DNA of 64,000 bases from Thamnaconus septentrionalis (lineage: Eukaryota; Chordata; Actinopteri; Tetraodontiformes; Monacanthidae): positions 16,279,501 through 16,343,500 of the forward strand of contig CM020519.1 of the NCBI GenBank assembly GCA_009823395.1. Reading direction: 5' to 3'. The position numbers and the translations under genes were made by a program. Below the pieces are notes generated by a model that was given only the letters and a program-made list of their open reading frames with translations, made no database searches and was not told where the DNA came from. Below, in pieces: positions 60,330 through 64,000 of the stretch (position 1 is its first letter; every line of letters begins with the position of its first letter).

Positions 60330-63057
60330 GTGAGTAGCCCTTGAGTTATTATTATTTTGGAAAGTATCTCATGTTATGATTGTCATCCCCTTGACCTGTT
60401 GCCTCTGAGAATCCGCTGCATCAAGGGAGCACTCCGAACAAACAAGCACTTTTTTTTTTGTGCGACACGCTCCGCGACTCGCAGTCTTCCAGGTTCACTG
60501 CCTCCCCTTCCTTTCTTCTTAACAAGCACCTGTACTGGCTTGGAAGTGCGAGATTGTATTCCGCCGCAGTCGAGCGGCAGTCTGGTTCGAGACCAGAGGA
60601 AGACGTGGGAGTTGCGACTCGGTGGAAAGCGGCGACGTGAAATGGGATTGAAGCAAGATTTTCTGCTGCAGCAGGCGGTGAAGCCGGGCTCAGCAGCGTT
60701 TGTGCTGGGATGACAGCTCACATCACACTGTGCATGCGAGGCTAGCTGGGCGTGACCCCTCCCCCGTCACGTATCAGGCTCTCCCTGAAGTCTGACCGCA
60801 GCAGGAACACTCTGCCCGAGCTACATTGGATGCACTTCGAGTCTTGACCGTCAATCTTTGTTCGCACTGTCACGCCTCTGTAAATCAGCAGACCTCAAAA
60901 AGTTAACAAGGGTCATTCGCAGACTCGTCGTCATGTGAGTTCAAGTGCAATGACCGAGTCTTGTTCTCGCGTTAGAAAAGACACGTTTTATGATTGAAGT
61001 TGTTTGTCCAGTCACCCTAATGACTCGGTCAGTGCTACGAAGGCAGGCGGCACCGACACTTTGGCCAATTAAAATAAATTCACCCGTTTAACAGCCATCA
61101 GGGAGTAATGAGGCACAGAGACGGATGACTCCCTCAAAGCCTGTCTCCCCCTGCAAGCTGCTGCTTTCTTTCTTTTGAAAATTTTGCTGTCGCTGTGGTC
61201 ATTTTTTGTTTGTCCGTCCCTTTCTGTTTGTCGATCAATGGAGGCGACCAGCGCAGGCAAGCGGCTCAATACGGCCTCCAGCGGTGCGAGCGGTGGCTCC
61301 TTTGTTAGCCGCCGCGGAGGCTAGCAGCCCCTCCCCCTCCTTCAGCCGTCGGTGCAAGCGGCGCTGTATCGATCGCGGCCAGCCATTATTAGACTCCTCC
61401 ATTATCTGCGGCGAGCTGCACCTTGGCACCGAGGTTCCTACCTGAGATCACAACTGGAAGCTCAGTGGGAGGTATCGTGATCGTGGCTTGACGTGACTTT
61501 TAAGTTGTTTGTAAAGTTGGGTTGGCCATGTTTTTTTTGACTAGTGTGATTCGGTGTGTGTCCTCCAGGACTTGGCACTGAACTGTTGCAGCCGAAATGC
61601 TCAGATCCCAACGAATATCTACAAATCTTCCAAAGATTAATTAATCTTTTGGTGCCAAATTCCGATATACCCGAGACAGTAAATCTCAGCGTCCGCGAGC
61701 CAAAACTCATTTGGCATACATGTGTTTGGCATGTGTCACGATCTAAAGTTGCTGGCGATTTGCTCTCACATTATAGAGAAACTTTACTTTACGCTAGAGT
61801 GAAAATTAGCCTCATGCCAAAGAAGCCTAAAGTGGGGCGAATGTGTGAACATTTGTGCCAAGGATGTAGTGGCGAGAAAACAACAAAGTTGATTTATTAG
61901 TAAAATGGAAAGTTAAAGTTTTGTTGAGTAATCGCACTGTATTTTTACTTTCACAACATCTGTTCTCAAAAAAAAAAAAAAAGGAATGTTCTGGAACCGC
62001 TGTCGAAACTAAGGTATTGCAATTGGCATTGTGCCACAACATTTTGACCGATACCCCGGACCTTGTGTCCCCTTACTATTGAAAGCGACTTATCCCCAAG
62101 CGAAAGGTGAGAGTTTACTCGGTCCTCTGAATGTTGATCGACAACGACACGAGGCGGCGCTGAGCGCACCGTTCATGGTCGAGCACTTTATATTCCTCAG
62201 TGCACGGGAGGGCTTTCATGTTCGAAGAGCTTATTCCCACGGGGCCTCGCCAGCCACGTAACACATTGACCTGGACTACAACCCTGAGTTACGGAATGAA
62301 TATTTATTCAAAGATTTGCTAGAAAGCTTAAACGTGTAATTCTGCCCTCTTGGAAAGCCTCGCCATTCACACAGACAGCGTCGGCCTCGGGCACCGTCGT
62401 CGAGAGGTGATGAAATGGACTTGAAAGCTCTTCATTTCAGCAGTAATTGCCACAATTTGTGCGTTCCTGTAGGTGGCTATTTTCTTTTCAGAGCCTGGAA
62501 GTCGCTGTCCCGACACTTTGATTGACTCCGTCCTTAACGTGCCTAAATTATGTCACTTTAAGGACGGCATAATTGGCTTCATCAGATCAGAGAATGCGCG
62601 GCACTCCGGAGCCTCGCTCTTAGAAGCCATTGACTGGCAGACGCATGGTTTCGTTCTGCTTGCAAAGTTTGTACTCGGATGCACCGTGGGATTCTCACCA
62701 AGGAGGTTCGAAATCTTTGAGCTCATGAGCAGTCTGTTGCCGTGCCCTAGTGTCCTTGAAATGATCAGTGGGTACATTATTATCCCAGAGTGTCCCACAG
62801 GATGTGATGTGGAGAGTCCTCCACATTGGTTATACAATAATTAGAACACTCATTGCTTTTGTTATATTGCCTGCTAATTAGTGACTGTGCTGACTTCAGC
62901 TATTCTGTCCTAAGTAGGACCAGCTGAACGTGTTTGACTCCACAGAGGTTGGTTTTTCTCTTTTGTATGTTAATCTGTGTTGCTTTATACAGTGGTGGAA
63001 AAAGTTCATGGACAACAGCCCATACATACATTTGTGATATATTGAATTCAGAATCTT

Positions 63058-63231
63058 AAAGGTCCAGTGTTTAAAAAAAAAAAAAAAAAAAAAAAAGTAT
63101 GTATGTCTGTCTCTTATATCTTTTCATCACTGAAGAACTGACGCTTTGATGCAATGTAAAATATTCATTGCAATTATTATAATATTCATTCTTAATATTA
63201 CAATTATGACTGTGTGTGTGTGTGTGTGTGT

Positions 63232-63278
<47 letters not shown>

Positions 63279-63656
63279 CATACATACATACATACATACA
63301 TACATACATACATACATACATACATACATACAACAAATAAAATAATATACTTATAGCAAGGGTTTTGCTACCAGTTAGATGCCATTCTGCGGCACCATAT
63401 TTCTAAGGAAGCCCGGTGTGGACAATCCAGTCCGTCTGACAGCGGGTTTCATAGTTAGGGTTACTGCTTGCATCTACAAATAATCCACTCAAGAAGAAGG
63501 TGCATGAGGTATCCAGGTTTGGGTACGCAGGGCAGCGTAGCTCACTGGCAAACTCAGAAGGGGTAGGGAGAGTGAAAGATGCTGCAATCTAAAATGTAAC
63601 CACTTGGTGTTGCTGTTTCTTCTGCAAAATCTGCAAATATCACACACTTAACCTTT
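63058..63656. mobile_element. Inverted-repeat element (family of 59249-60169), uninterrupted copy
   Basis: Left AAAGGTCCAGTGTTTAAAA; the right end reverse-complements to AAAGGTTAAGTGTGTGATAT. Internal blocks CATATTTCTAAGGAAGCCCG and GAGGTATCCAGGTTTGGGT match 59980-60110. It contains microsatellite expansion at 63213-63331. Confidence 0.7.
63213..63331. repeat. (GT)n-(CA)n-(TA)n-(TACA)n compound microsatellite
   Basis: GT and CA blocks meet head to head, making a short palindromic core, then (TA)n, then (CATA)n. Confidence 0.92.
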
Positions 63657-64000
63657 AAATCTCCAAGAGCAATTTCTTGTATTTCACTCGCCCGCAACTC
63701 ACAGGGTGCTTTCTCCATACTTGCTGAAACTGCAGGTTTTAGCCCATAGACAGAGAAAATTCCCCCAGTTGTGAACCTGAGAATTAATTTGTCTGTCTCA
63801 ACCCAATGAAATCGTTTCTTCAAAAGGTCTGCAGTTTGCCTGCAATTATGACCTCAGTTTTACACATTTCTGCTTTGAGCATGTGGTTAAACAGGTGGCC
63901 CACTGATGAAGGGGAAAATGTGGTCATTAGGGCGTAAATTGTTGTCGAACTCAGTGGAGGAATTAAAATCGCTCCCTCCTCGAGAACCACCCAAAGATCA

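Larger units (their letters stand above)
60330..64000 (+). other. RNGTT intron 10 (partial)
   Basis: No further RNGTT exon is found. Holds the element at 63058-63656 and the CA/TA/TACA microsatellite at 63213-63331. Open frames here, such as 62473-62844, have no recognisable product. Confidence 0.6.

Noticed and set aside
62473..62844. 123-codon frame after a pyrimidine-rich AG in RNGTT intron 10
   Set aside because: Does not match the next RNGTT block or any family I recognise; length is compatible with chance.

Overview
This 64 kb window is vertebrate nuclear DNA, almost certainly from a teleost (ray-finned) fish. It has multi-exon genes with GT-AG introns, AT-rich introns full of microsatellites, and many short inverted-repeat transposons of kinds typical of fish genomes. 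Four protein-coding genes can be built exon by exon from splice sites, reading phase and protein similarity.

Layout: (1) 1-14327, plus strand: the last five coding exons of BEGAIN, a synaptic PSD-95-associated coiled-coil protein; the 5' exons lie left of the window. A mobile element with perfect 35-bp terminal inverted repeats sits in its 3' UTR. (2) 18729-17304, minus strand: a complete two-exon RDH14, an ER-type short-chain dehydrogenase/reductase for retinol/retinal. (3) 19975-32187, plus strand, divergent from RDH14: a class I cytokine receptor of the gp130 / CSF3R / IL-12R-beta-2 group with 16 coding exons (signal peptide, Ig domain, cytokine-binding module with WSNWS, three FNIII domains, one membrane span, a box 1 VPDP motif, and a tail with four tyrosines including YRTQ). 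As written, it has a one-base frameshift just before WSNWS. (4) 34159 to the right edge, plus strand: RNGTT, the bifunctional mRNA capping enzyme, exons 1-10 (triphosphatase domain with the catalytic Cys, acidic linker, start of the guanylyltransferase domain with the KADG lysine). The remaining 3' exons lie beyond 64000.

The genes do not form an operon or pathway; they are ordinary vertebrate neighbours (synapse scaffold, retinoid metabolism, cytokine signalling, mRNA capping). About 85-90 % of the window is intron or intergenic DNA. It holds at least ten recognisable mobile elements, several nested with readable target-site duplications: hAT-like TAGGGATGGGCGAT elements, a piggyBac remnant inside a TA-flanked element, and retroposon tails. 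There is also an uninterrupted (GCT)54 tract 0.7 kb upstream of RNGTT, and long perfect palindromes. I found no wholly new gene system. The most consequential observations are the receptor frameshift, the inverted-repeat element in the BEGAIN 3' UTR, the near-identical 169-bp duplicates in two receptor introns, and the (GCT)54 tract.

All exon edges were found by eye from splice consensus, phase agreement and family similarity remembered from human proteins. No alignment or database search was run.
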